Positions 6,345-12,868 of a stretch of 29,392 nucleotides of DNA are shown here, in pieces. Every line of letters starts with the position of its first letter. The stretch's first letter is position 1. The notes beneath the pieces are model-generated. The model saw only the letters and a list, made by a program, of their open reading frames with translations. It did not search any database and was not told the origin of the DNA. The translations under genes and the position numbers were made by a program. This DNA is from a virus: IMG/VR virus record IMGVR_UViG_3300046000_002739, positions 1 through 29,392 of that record; one strand, 5' to 3'.

Positions 6345-6372
6345 TAATCACTTGGTTTTAATAATCACTTGG
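6345..6372. repeat. Direct repeat in the 5' leader of the nuclease block
   Basis: TAATCACTTGG occurs twice (6345-6355, 6362-6372) with a 17-bp period, and a partial copy (AAGTGAT on the minus strand) lies near 6418-6425. The position is 20-50 nt upstream of the first gene of the leftward block, which fits a tandem protein-binding site. Confidence 0.5.
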
Positions 6373-6571
6373 CTGGTGGGCATACCTAGCCCATCCCTAG
6401 ATTCAGGGATAAGCCTTCATCACTTAGCCGGAGCCGCATGACCCGAGAGCCTTTCGGTCAGTGGTGCTATCTTCGCCGCCACTTTGGGTGTTTCAGACCT
6501 ATCCCACAGTACCCAACTCTTCCTGCCCCCCTGTCGTTAAATCATGTCCGACGAAGGCAGTGAAGCCCAAT
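6373..6571 (-). other. Gene-poor leader with several hairpins
   Basis: No ATG-started ORF of useful length is visible. On the minus strand the stretch contains a hairpin ATCCCT/AGGGAT followed by TGGGC/GCCCA (6376-6411), a GACC-GA/TC-GGGTC hairpin (about 6439-6458) and GGTC...AGTGG/CCACT...GACC nested pairings (about 6455-6500). An open frame without ATG (6420-6536) overlaps these and is discussed in the findings. It would be transcribed only if the terminator at 6574-6599 is read through. Confidence 0.45.
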
Positions 6572-6719
6572 AGAAAAACCCCATTACGGCTTGGGTTTCA
6601 GGTCGCGGTAGAAGAGAGTAGTCAGAGTTACTCAACGCTACCGAAACCCAATGCGTAATGGGGTTCGTACTCTGAATACTTTCCGCTCTTCTACAGGCGA
6701 CCCGATTTTTCTCTCAGGC
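6572..6719 (-). ncRNA. Candidate structured small RNA or attenuator
   Basis: Bounded by a near-consensus promoter (6726-6754) and an intrinsic terminator (6574-6599), with no ORF inside. In transcript order: arm B (6702-6686), arm C (6674-6669), arm A (6665-6643), arm C' (6628-6623), arm B' (6616-6601), arm A' (6599-6577), then UUUUU. A and A' are complementary over 23 positions with two mismatches. B and B' match over about 15 positions with a small bulge. A and A' are each also near-palindromic and can fold alone, with complementary loops (UUACG/CGUAA). Interleaved arms mean the full A and B helices compete. No Rfam family is recognised. It lies between primase and nuclease block. Confidence 0.68.
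6574..6599 (-). terminator. Intrinsic terminator formed by arm A'
   Basis: On the minus strand GAAACCCA pairs with TGGGGTTT around a short loop, followed by a T-run (6574-6578). It ends the structured RNA and would also stop transcription entering the nuclease block from upstream unless the alternative fold prevails. Confidence 0.75.
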
Positions 6720-6725
6720 AAATAA

Positions 6726-6754
6726 ATATTAAATCAACTAAAAATTCCTGTCAA
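6726..6754 (-). promoter_or_regulatory. Near-consensus sigma70 promoter of the structured RNA
   Basis: Minus strand TTGACA (6754-6749), exactly 17 bp of AT-rich spacer, TAATAT (6731-6726); a start near 6719 is predicted. It lies just past the primase stop codon. Unlike the other promoters in the window it has no CGGA/TCCG operator in the spacer, so it may be constitutive and strong. Confidence 0.8.
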
Positions 6755-6768
6755 CAAAAAAAATGAGA

Positions 6769-7605
6769 CTAGACCAATTTTTCTTTCATGAGCCTACAAA
6801 GACTCCACAAACCCGCACGCTGGTGCAGGTCGTTGGCGTCTTCCCCGACTATAGGAGACATCACCCAAGGAAGCCCCGTGGCTTCAGCGGCTTTCTGACC
6901 AGTCCCAGAGGCATCGTTGTCGGCAATCACGATCCTAGTCCCGCCAATCCTCTCAGCGACGTAGGTCAGGTTGCCGGCAGAGAAGCAAACCCAGACTTCA
7001 GCCGACTGGTGCATTGAATTCACCGCCTGCATGATTGACAGACCTGTGGCGTATCCCTCACACAAGTACCTCAAATGCCCTGATTTAAGGTATCCCCGTT
7101 TCCCCAGCACAAAAACCGCTCCCTTTGTCCTACCCCCCGGGAGAAACAGCTTCTCCCCGCCCTCAGAGATCCTCTGCAGGCTCAACAGGTCATTTGTCGT
7201 GCAGTCCCGCATAGGAACCAACAGATTGCCCTCTAGGACCATCCCTAGGGCTTCAGGGAAGCCTTTGCGGGCAAGGTAGGGGTGAGGTGCCATCTTGGAC
7301 AGAGCAAGCGCTAAACCGGCTGCTTTCTCGGCGTTGGCCCGTTTCGTAGACTCCCGGTCCCTGTCAGCTTGAATTCGTACAACATCAACCCGCGGAACGA
7401 CCCGATTAACCGTACCGTCCGCCCGGTAGGTCGAGAAGTTCTCCATCGTGGCCCAGTTCTTTACGGATCCCCTAGAGCCATCCCAAATATAAGCGCCGTT
7501 CCTTTTCTTGGGTTTATCGTCCGTCTTGACCCTGTGCCACCTGTTATCTGAGAGGGCGTACTCCAGAACCAACCCATGTCCACGGGCAAAATCCACGAAG
7601 TCCAT
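6769..7605 (-). CDS. Toprim-domain DNA primase-like protein
   Basis: A 278-residue replication protein. A primase-associated N-terminal region (residues 1-80, W/Y-rich, DGSRGSVKNWATMENF) is followed by PYLARKGFPEA (109-119), common in phage primases just before the Toprim fold. The Toprim signatures are RYLCEGYATG with Glu183 and RIVIADNDASG with Asp229/Asp231, the expected metal-binding acidic residues. There is no DnaB-type helicase fused to it, so it is a stand-alone primase. The ATG overlaps the upstream methyltransferase stop as TAATG. It ends 15 nt before the promoter of the structured RNA. Confidence 0.88.
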   Translation of the reverse strand: MDFVDFARGHGLVLEYALSDNRWHRVKTDDKPKKRNGAYIWDGSRGSVKNWATMENFSTYRADGTVNRVVPRVDVVRIQADRDRESTKRANAEKAAGLALALSKMAPHPYLARKGFPEALGMVLEGNLLVPMRDCTTNDLLSLQRISEGGEKLFLPGGRTKGAVFVLGKRGYLKSGHLRYLCEGYATGLSIMQAVNSMHQSAEVWVCFSAGNLTYVAERIGGTRIVIADNDASGTGQKAAEATGLPWVMSPIVGEDANDLHQRAGLWSLCRLMKEKLV

Positions 7606-8537
7606 TAAATAAGCTCCATTTGCGAAATTTCATTTAAAGCTTCTTTGATTCTCAAATCCTGTAATTCTTTGTATGCGGGATTGAGTTCGCAACCGAGATA
7701 ATCTCGCCCGTTCGCTATTGCCACAGCAGCCGTGGTTCCGCTGCCCATAAAAGGATCAAGCACAATCCCGCCCGCAGGCGCACCAGCTAGGATGCAAGGC
7801 GTAATCAGCGCCGGCGGGAATGTGGCGAAGTGTGCGCCCTTGTAGGGTTTGGTGGTTACTGTCCAGACGCTGCGCTTGTTGCGGGTGCCGCTATTGCCCA
7901 TGCAGTTGTCGAACCCTCGCCCTTTGCGATCAACCGCAGATTCGCCTGCGCCGCCCTCTTTAGCCCGAACCGGCTCTAGGCTCGGCTCTGCAATCGCATC
8001 CATGTCGCAGTAATACTTCTCCGACTTCGCCAGCAGGAAAATGTATTCGTGCGCCTTCGTGCATCTGTCCTGCACACTCTCAGGCATTGGGTTTGGCTTG
8101 TGCCAGATGATGTCCTGACGCAGATACCAGCCGTCGGCACGCAATGCAAAGGCAAGCATCCACGGGATGCCGATAAGGTCTTTGGTTTTACAGCCGGGCG
8201 GATTCCCAATGCGCCCAACACTGTTTTGCGCTTCTGGCCTGTTTGCGCCAACACCGGGGTTTGTTGACTGTTGCCGAGCAGCCGAAGTTCCTGTTGAATA
8301 ACTATCCCCAATATTCAGCCACAGCGTGCCGTCATTGGCCAGCACGTCACGCACGCACCTGAACACTTCGACCATCGCTTTAATGTATTCCTCTGGCGTT
8401 TCCTCTAGTCCAATCTGCCCATCATGACCATAGTCACGCAGCCCGTAGTAAGGGGGGGATGTCACGCAGGTCTGAGCCTTCAATCCTTGTTCTTTCCAGC
8501 GGCGCATTGTCTCGCGGCAATCTCCAAATTCAATCAT
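7605..8537 (-). CDS. DNA methyltransferase, SPPY type (N4-C or N6-A)
   Basis: A 310-residue S-adenosylmethionine-dependent DNA methyltransferase. Catalytic motif IV TSPPYYGLRDYG starts at residue 26 and the AdoMet-binding motif I DPFMGSGTT is at 261-269, the permuted beta-class order. SPPY is most common in N4-cytosine enzymes but also found in some adenine enzymes, so the base is not decided. Target-recognition sequence probably lies between residues 95 and 220. No restriction enzyme is next to it, fitting an orphan phage methylase that protects phage DNA. It overlaps the helicase stop by ATGA; GGGGAGATCCGC is its ribosome-binding region. Confidence 0.92.
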   Translation of the reverse strand: MIEFGDCRETMRRWKEQGLKAQTCVTSPPYYGLRDYGHDGQIGLEETPEEYIKAMVEVFRCVRDVLANDGTLWLNIGDSYSTGTSAARQQSTNPGVGANRPEAQNSVGRIGNPPGCKTKDLIGIPWMLAFALRADGWYLRQDIIWHKPNPMPESVQDRCTKAHEYIFLLAKSEKYYCDMDAIAEPSLEPVRAKEGGAGESAVDRKGRGFDNCMGNSGTRNKRSVWTVTTKPYKGAHFATFPPALITPCILAGAPAGGIVLDPFMGSGTTAAVAIANGRDYLGCELNPAYKELQDLRIKEALNEISQMELI

Positions 8538-10066
8538 GCGGATCTCCCCTGTTTAGTCATCCGGTGCCGGTAAGCAATCAGATTCGATCTGACCTTGTTT
8601 CTCACCTCGTTCCGCGGCTCCTGCATCAACTCGTGCGAGTATTTGTTCTGCGGCCAGACCCCGTATAGATTCCGGTACTGCGCAAGCGCAAACTTTTCCG
8701 CCTGAAAATCATTCTGCTTAATTTCATAAGAAAGACAACAAAGCTCCCCCCAAACCCGCTTCTTGTCCGCCATCCACTCATGCGGCTTTTCTTTCTTTTT
8801 CCCAAAATCTACTTCCTTCATCACCCCCGACTTCTCTTCAATCCTGTGACCCCTGTTCGGTCGAGCAACTCCGCAGGCAGGACAGATCGGAAGCGAATGA
8901 ACAAATCCACAGGCAAAGCAGGATGACTTCTTCTTCTCCTCTTCAGTCTTTTCCTTCCTAACCTTTCCGTCGTACTTCCCATCGTTCAATTCACTCACGC
9001 CATTCTCAAAAACATCTTGAGTCTCGGAAAGAAATCTTAAGACGTTTCCTGAATGATCAAGCCACAAAGCAAAGTCCTTACCGGGATGGCTTCTCATAAC
9101 CCTCCCCATCTGCTGTATGTGACCAGACAGAGACTTGCGGTAAGGTCTTGCACCGATACCAACCTTTATGTCGGTAACATCAAAACCCTTAGCCAGTGCT
9201 TCACAGGAAACTAAACCAATAATCTCAGAGTCAGGCTTTCTAAATTCATCAATCAAAGCTCTACGTCTTTCTGAGTTGCCATCCTTGTAGCTGATCTGCT
9301 GGAAGTTAAATCCTTTCTTTTGAAACTCCCTGCACAGATCATCACCGTGAGCAACACTGGCAGAGAAAGCAATCGTCTTAGCGGGGCCATTGAAGTATTG
9401 ATTGGTCTTTTGCTGCCACTCACTCACCACATCACCAATAATCTCAAGCCCTCTCTTCTGAATCTCTTCCTCCTTCCACTCACCATCAAACTTTAATTCA
9501 GCACCCGTCATGTCAATCTCTTTGGCTGCGTAAATCTTCATAGGGACAAGCCAGCCCTGATCTATAAGCCTGTTGGTCGTGGTGCTGTTAATTACATTCG
9601 TAAAAAGCTTTCCCATCCCCTTGGTGAATGGAGTCGCGGTAAGACCTATGACCTTAGCGTTACTGCTCTCACAGTAATCAGTCACAGACTTATAAAGGGC
9701 GTGGCACTCATCCCATATAACAAGAGAAGGAGCATGAGTAATGTCGCGCCTTGCAAGCGTCTGTGCGCTCACGACTTGTATAGGCTCCCACGGACGATTC
9801 CGCCAATGATCCGCCTGAATCACTCCGTGAGGAACACCATACAGGTCAAGCGTCGCAGATGTCTGATCTACTAGCGATACACGATCACATATAAAGAATG
9901 AACGTGAACGCTTTGCATAAGCCTCCCCCAACAGGAAGGAACTGATGACCGTCTTCCCTGATCCTGTTGGAGCTACTAGCACCTGTGACTTATTGCCCTC
10001 TTTAATCCCATCTCTCAATCTCTCAACACAGTCTTTCTGGTAATCCCTCAGATTCTCAAAATCCAT
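8534..10066 (-). CDS. SF2 DEAD/DEAH-like helicase
   Basis: A 510-residue superfamily 2 helicase of the type I restriction/SSL2-like group common in phage replication modules. Motif I APTGSGKT is at residues 32-39, motif II DECH at 119-122, motif III GLTATP near 141, and motif VI QQMGRVMR in the second RecA lobe. A C-terminal CxxC...CxxC cluster (CFACG...CPACG) probably binds zinc. ATG at 10066 is chosen (AAGG 7 nt upstream) over an in-frame TTG at 10072. It would unwind DNA at the origin or remodel protein-DNA complexes; with the primase it may form the replication core. It follows the ParB-like gene by 9 nt. Confidence 0.92.
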   Translation of the reverse strand: MDFENLRDYQKDCVERLRDGIKEGNKSQVLVAPTGSGKTVISSFLLGEAYAKRSRSFFICDRVSLVDQTSATLDLYGVPHGVIQADHWRNRPWEPIQVVSAQTLARRDITHAPSLVIWDECHALYKSVTDYCESSNAKVIGLTATPFTKGMGKLFTNVINSTTTNRLIDQGWLVPMKIYAAKEIDMTGAELKFDGEWKEEEIQKRGLEIIGDVVSEWQQKTNQYFNGPAKTIAFSASVAHGDDLCREFQKKGFNFQQISYKDGNSERRRALIDEFRKPDSEIIGLVSCEALAKGFDVTDIKVGIGARPYRKSLSGHIQQMGRVMRSHPGKDFALWLDHSGNVLRFLSETQDVFENGVSELNDGKYDGKVRKEKTEEEKKKSSCFACGFVHSLPICPACGVARPNRGHRIEEKSGVMKEVDFGKKKEKPHEWMADKKRVWGELCCLSYEIKQNDFQAEKFALAQYRNLYGVWPQNKYSHELMQEPRNEVRNKVRSNLIAYRHRMTKQGRSA

Positions 10067-10075
10067 GATCAATCC

Positions 10076-10903
10076 TTATTTCTTCAGTTGTTTTTCAAGA
10101 TACTTAATTTGACGCATCGCTTCGGCACACTTGTTCTGCCATTCGTTTCTAGCCTTGGTAAGAATAGCAATCTGATCCTGCAGGCGCATCATCTCTGCAA
10201 CAGAATCATTCTTACGAAAGGCTTCCACCGCCTGCATCTCATGGGAGAGAGCTTGATAATTACTTTGAAGATTTTCGTACTCCCCCTGTAGAGATTTAAA
10301 AACATCCAGAGGAACAGACTCAACTGCTTTCTTTTTGGGCTTGGGTTCTTTCTTTGCTTTCACTGCTGCGCGCTGCTGTTCAGGCTCTTGCTTAACAACC
10401 TCTGCAGCCTCTTTCAAGCCCATCTCGCCAGACTCAACTGCTTCCACTACTTCAAGGGTGCCTTTTGCAACAATGCTCTTAGCTCTATCAATTGAGCTTG
10501 AAGATACCCCGGCAGATGCCGCCGCCTGTTCTATCGTTAATGGCGTCCCGGGATGCCTTTTTGCTCCGTCAATAACTTTGCTAGGACGACCAAATTTCCC
10601 ATTCCAATCAACGAGTTTGGCTATAAAAATAGCCCTTTGCTGGGTTGAGCGATGCTTGCGTAAATCCTTGGCATAGACGTATGCCGCGGGATCATCGCCC
10701 TCATATTCACGGACGGGAAACTTCTTGATGTTTAGCTCAAGGCACGCTTGATAGCGGTGCCACCCGTCAAGGATCTTCCCCTCCCAGAGCATGATCGGCT
10801 CAAGAATCCCCTGCTCATCAATGGAGTCAATCAGGGCGTGGAACTCTTCCTGCTCCATGTCTCCAGCAATCTCACTCAGGTAGTGACGTTCCAGTGTTTT
10901 CAT
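10076..10903 (-). CDS. ParB/sulfiredoxin-like domain protein
   Basis: A 275-residue protein. The N-terminal ParB-like domain carries GKILDGWHRYQAC at residues 42-54, the CTP/nuclease-fold signature of the ParB/Srx superfamily. A helix-turn-helix follows at about 123-143 (TIEQAAASAGVSSSSIDRAK), then a lysine-rich linker (182-193) and a long C-terminal coiled coil (205-275). No ParA is nearby, so partition is unlikely. Phage ParB-like proteins of this kind are thought to act in regulation or DNA processing. The start overlaps the Cro-like gene by ATGA, putting regulator and ParB-like protein under one promoter. Confidence 0.88.
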   Translation of the reverse strand: MKTLERHYLSEIAGDMEQEEFHALIDSIDEQGILEPIMLWEGKILDGWHRYQACLELNIKKFPVREYEGDDPAAYVYAKDLRKHRSTQQRAIFIAKLVDWNGKFGRPSKVIDGAKRHPGTPLTIEQAAASAGVSSSSIDRAKSIVAKGTLEVVEAVESGEMGLKEAAEVVKQEPEQQRAAVKAKKEPKPKKKAVESVPLDVFKSLQGEYENLQSNYQALSHEMQAVEAFRKNDSVAEMMRLQDQIAILTKARNEWQNKCAEAMRQIKYLEKQLKK

Positions 10904-11133
10904 TTTGCGTCCTTAAGTTCAGGCCATACCTGTTCCCAAAATTCAGGGAAAAGTTTCTTTCGGGATACCTTGCCATTCGTAGCCACTTCCAAAGGGTAAG
11001 CAATTAGAAACAGGCTTTGCTGCGGGACGTAATCCAGATGCTTCCAGTCAGAGACTGTAGACATCCTCAATTTACACAGGCGGGCAACAGCCGCTGTACC
11101 ACCCAAAGTATCAATTATTTTTGAAGGACTCAT
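10900..11133 (-). CDS. Cro/YdaS-like DNA-binding regulator
   Basis: A 77-residue protein whose N-terminal 40 residues (IIDTLGGTAAVARLCKLRMS, then TVSDWKHLDYVPQQ) form a Cro/YdaS-type helix-turn-helix. In this group the recognition helix is the segment around TVSDWKH. The rest (FLIAYPLEVATNGKVSRKKL...) resembles the C-terminal extension of phage Cro-like proteins. GGAG lies 6-7 nt before the ATG at 11133. It is the first gene of the leftward replication operon and faces the rightward operon across the overlapping promoters, so it is the best candidate for the protein binding the operator family. Confidence 0.85.
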   Translation of the reverse strand: MSPSKIIDTLGGTAAVARLCKLRMSTVSDWKHLDYVPQQSLFLIAYPLEVATNGKVSRKKLFPEFWEQVWPELKDAK

Positions 11134-11155
11134 GTTTGCTCCACTTAAAAAGGAA

Positions 11156-11184
11156 TTGACATTGTATTCGGTCTATCGGATAAT
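11156..11184 (+). promoter_or_regulatory. Rightward early promoter
   Basis: TTGACA (11156-11161), 17 bp, GATAAT (11179-11184); start predicted near 11191. The spacer holds an imperfect palindrome ATTCGGTCTATCGGAT related to the operator in the other phage promoters. It occupies the same DNA as the leftward promoter. Confidence 0.82.
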
Positions 11185-11189
11185 CGCAA
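11161..11189 (-). promoter_or_regulatory. Leftward promoter of the Cro/ParB/helicase operon
   Basis: Minus strand TTGCGA (11189-11184), 17 bp, TACAAT (11166-11161); start predicted near 11154, 21 nt before the Cro-like ATG. It shares nearly every base with the rightward promoter, so the two cannot be occupied together. Confidence 0.72.
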
Positions 11190-11204
11190 CTCCTAACTAA
11201 GGAG
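11190..11204 (+). promoter_or_regulatory. Hairpin that can mask a Shine-Dalgarno site
   Basis: CTCCT-AACTA-AGGAG forms a 5-bp hairpin whose 3' arm is the ribosome-binding site of the ORF starting at 11212. It lies at the very 5' end of the rightward transcript, so translation could depend on melting or displacement of this stem. Confidence 0.45.
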
Positions 11205-11211
11205 AGATTCT

Positions 11212-11349
11212 ATGGACCAGTGGCACCACCAGTTGATGCTAGAGAGAATGGAGCAAACAGAGGAAGCCTTAACCCGAGCAAGACAAGGAAAAGCGACGGA
11301 CGAGGATTGGAAGATTATTTATTTTGAATGTGGACTGGAGAAAAAATGA
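11212..11349 (+). CDS. Small acidic/helical protein, first rightward gene
   Basis: A 45-residue protein (MDQWHHQLMLERMEQTEEAL...ARQGKATDEDWKIIYFECGLEKK), helical with a short C-terminal strand. AAGGAG lies 7 nt before the ATG. Its stop overlaps the start of the SSB-like gene (ATGA), and it is the first gene of the rightward operon. Proteins opening phage early operons are often regulators or host-takeover factors, but nothing in this sequence identifies a role. Confidence 0.7.
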   Translation: MDQWHHQLMLERMEQTEEALTRARQGKATDEDWKIIYFECGLEKK

Positions 11350-11963
11350 GTCTGACCGTATCAGCAGGTAAAGGTGATTTTCAAATTCCACCGGCAGGGA
11401 ACCATCTTGCTAGGTGTTATCGGATCATAGATTTGGGAACGCAAAAGACTACATGGCAAGGTGTTGAAAAAGCCATGAAGAAGGTCATGATCACTTGGGA
11501 GCTTCATGGAGAAGACGAGAATGATGGTCCTCTCATAACCGACGACGGAAGACCTTTGATTATCTCAAAGCGTTTCACCCCAAGTCTAGGCCCAAAGGCT
11601 TCGTTGCGTGCCTTCCTCGTTTCTTGGAGGGGAAAGCAGTTCACGGACGACGAGCTTATGGGGTTTCAACTTGAAACCATCATGGACAAGTGGTGCATGA
11701 TTTCCATCTCTCATGAAGCTAAAGATGGAAAGACTTTTGCCAACGTGTCTTCGGTGTCCGGAGTCCCAGCAGCAATCAAGAAGGCTGGTCTTCCTGAGGG
11801 AATCAATCCGTCAGTGATGTTCGACATTGATTCTCCGAACATGGAAATTTATGAATCTATGACGGACTATCTCAAAGAACTTATTGCCAAATCTCCCGAG
11901 TGGCAAATGAGGACGCACTCTATCCCGAAGCAAAATGACAAAGACGAAGACATCCCTTTCTGA
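11346..11963 (+). CDS. ssDNA-binding-like replication/recombination protein
   Basis: A 205-residue protein. I chose ATG 11346 (MSLTVSAGKGDFQIPPAGNH), coupled to the upstream stop, over an in-frame ATG at 11328. The body is beta-rich, with W/F-containing strands such as VMITWELHGE and PLIISKRFTPSLG. The C-terminus is acidic and ends DEDIPF, the typical SSB tail that recruits partner proteins. The gene sits two positions upstream of a PDDEXK exonuclease, the usual partner in phage recombination modules. I call it SSB-like because of the tail and context; an exact family is not recognised, and a DUF669-type phage protein is the main alternative. Confidence 0.72.
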   Translation: MSLTVSAGKGDFQIPPAGNHLARCYRIIDLGTQKTTWQGVEKAMKKVMITWELHGEDENDGPLITDDGRPLIISKRFTPSLGPKASLRAFLVSWRGKQFTDDELMGFQLETIMDKWCMISISHEAKDGKTFANVSSVSGVPAAIKKAGLPEGINPSVMFDIDSPNMEIYESMTDYLKELIAKSPEWQMRTHSIPKQNDKDEDIPF

Positions 11964-12123
11964 TCTAGGGTGTCCTAGCTGTCGCTATAGCGCATACGGC
12001 AAGGTGAGGCTGGTCTGTACTTTACAGCCCCGCTTTGCCGTAAAGCGTTGTCCTAAATTTGAATACGAACCGGGGACTGACGAAAATGAGCTTAACCGTA
12101 TCAAACAGCCTACACCCCGCTGA
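11935..12123 (+). CDS. Small Cys-rich (zinc-binding) protein
   Basis: A 62-residue protein with four cysteines (CPSC near residue 13, a single Cys near 28, Cys near 39 in RCPKFEYEPGTDE) in a probable zinc-binding arrangement. The pattern C-P-x-C ... RCPxFxYEPGxDE occurs in small phage proteins. The ATG lies 29 nt inside the end of the SSB-like gene and the 3' end overlaps the exonuclease by 38 nt. The ribosome-binding site is weak. Function unknown; the position suggests an accessory to the recombination pair. Confidence 0.62.
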   Translation: MTKTKTSLSDLGCPSCRYSAYGKVRLVCTLQPRFAVKRCPKFEYEPGTDENELNRIKQPTPR

Positions 12124-12868
12124 ATCCGCTCACTGGTACACCAAGTCAGGAGTACCAGCATACGAAGTACAAGCTAAAAGCGGAGACATGCGCCCTACTA
12201 CTTTGAGGGATGCTAAGAAGTTTGACTACATCCCCTCAGTCACAACAATTATTAAGTGTGCAGCCTCTCCCGGTTTGGATAGGTGGAAACAGGAACAGGT
12301 TCTTTACTGCGCCCTGACAACCTCTCAAAAGCCCTCTGAGTCTGAACAGGACTACCTGAAACGGATAATGCACGACTCCCGGGATCAGGGGAGGAGGGCA
12401 GCGGAGAGAGGAACCATCATCCACGCAGCCATAGAGGGCCACTACGAGGGCAGAGGACATGGCGACTACCCCAAGCACGTTGATGGTGTCAAAACCGTCC
12501 TAGACGCCCGCTATGGGGTTCAAGACTGGCTTGCTGAGAAGACTTTCGGCTCAGATTTGGGTTACGGAGGGAAGACTGATCTATGCGCCGCGGGAATTGT
12601 GGTGGACATAAAAACCAAGGAATTCTTGCCTGACTCATTGCCAAAAGCTTACGAAGAACACCTCATGCAATTGGCGGCTTATCGGGTAGGTCTGAATATG
12701 CCAGAAGCCAATTGCTCAAACTTGTTCGTATCTGCATCCTATCCCGGACTTGTGCATCTTCACGAATGGTCGCAGGAGGAGTTGGAAAAAGGATGGGAGA
12801 TGTTCAAAAACCTGATGGGTTACTGGTACGCAAAGACAGGGCTTGACAAGATACGGAAGTCCGTATAA
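12086..12868 (+). CDS. PD-(D/E)XK exonuclease (RecB/Cas4-like)
   Basis: A 260-residue protein. The ATG at 12086 (MSLTVSNSLHPAES) is preferred to one at 12059. A conserved HxxxE-like stretch GTIIHAAIEGHYEG (109-122) is followed by the core GYGGKTDL with Asp165 and VVDIKTKE with Asp174 and Lys176, then the Q-x-x-x-Y-like helix HLMQLAAYRVG. This is the RecB-family exonuclease signature. In phages it resects double-stranded ends for recombination with a ssDNA-binding partner. The stop codon TAA lies within the operator promoter at 12843-12871. Confidence 0.9.
   Translation: MSLTVSNSLHPAESAHWYTKSGVPAYEVQAKSGDMRPTTLRDAKKFDYIPSVTTIIKCAASPGLDRWKQEQVLYCALTTSQKPSESEQDYLKRIMHDSRDQGRRAAERGTIIHAAIEGHYEGRGHGDYPKHVDGVKTVLDARYGVQDWLAEKTFGSDLGYGGKTDLCAAGIVVDIKTKEFLPDSLPKAYEEHLMQLAAYRVGLNMPEANCSNLFVSASYPGLVHLHEWSQEELEKGWEMFKNLMGYWYAKTGLDKIRKSV

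Noticed and set aside
6461-6658. Plus-strand 65-codon frame across the structured RNA
   Set aside because: It crosses the arms and terminator of the minus-strand RNA, has low-complexity Pro/Ser composition and no plausible upstream promoter or ribosome-binding site.
6373-6719. Group I intron, riboswitch of a known class, SRP or tmRNA
   Set aside because: No group I core elements, no recognisable ligand-binding core and no SRP or tmRNA signature sequences are visible; the arm arrangement fits a simple attenuator or sRNA better.
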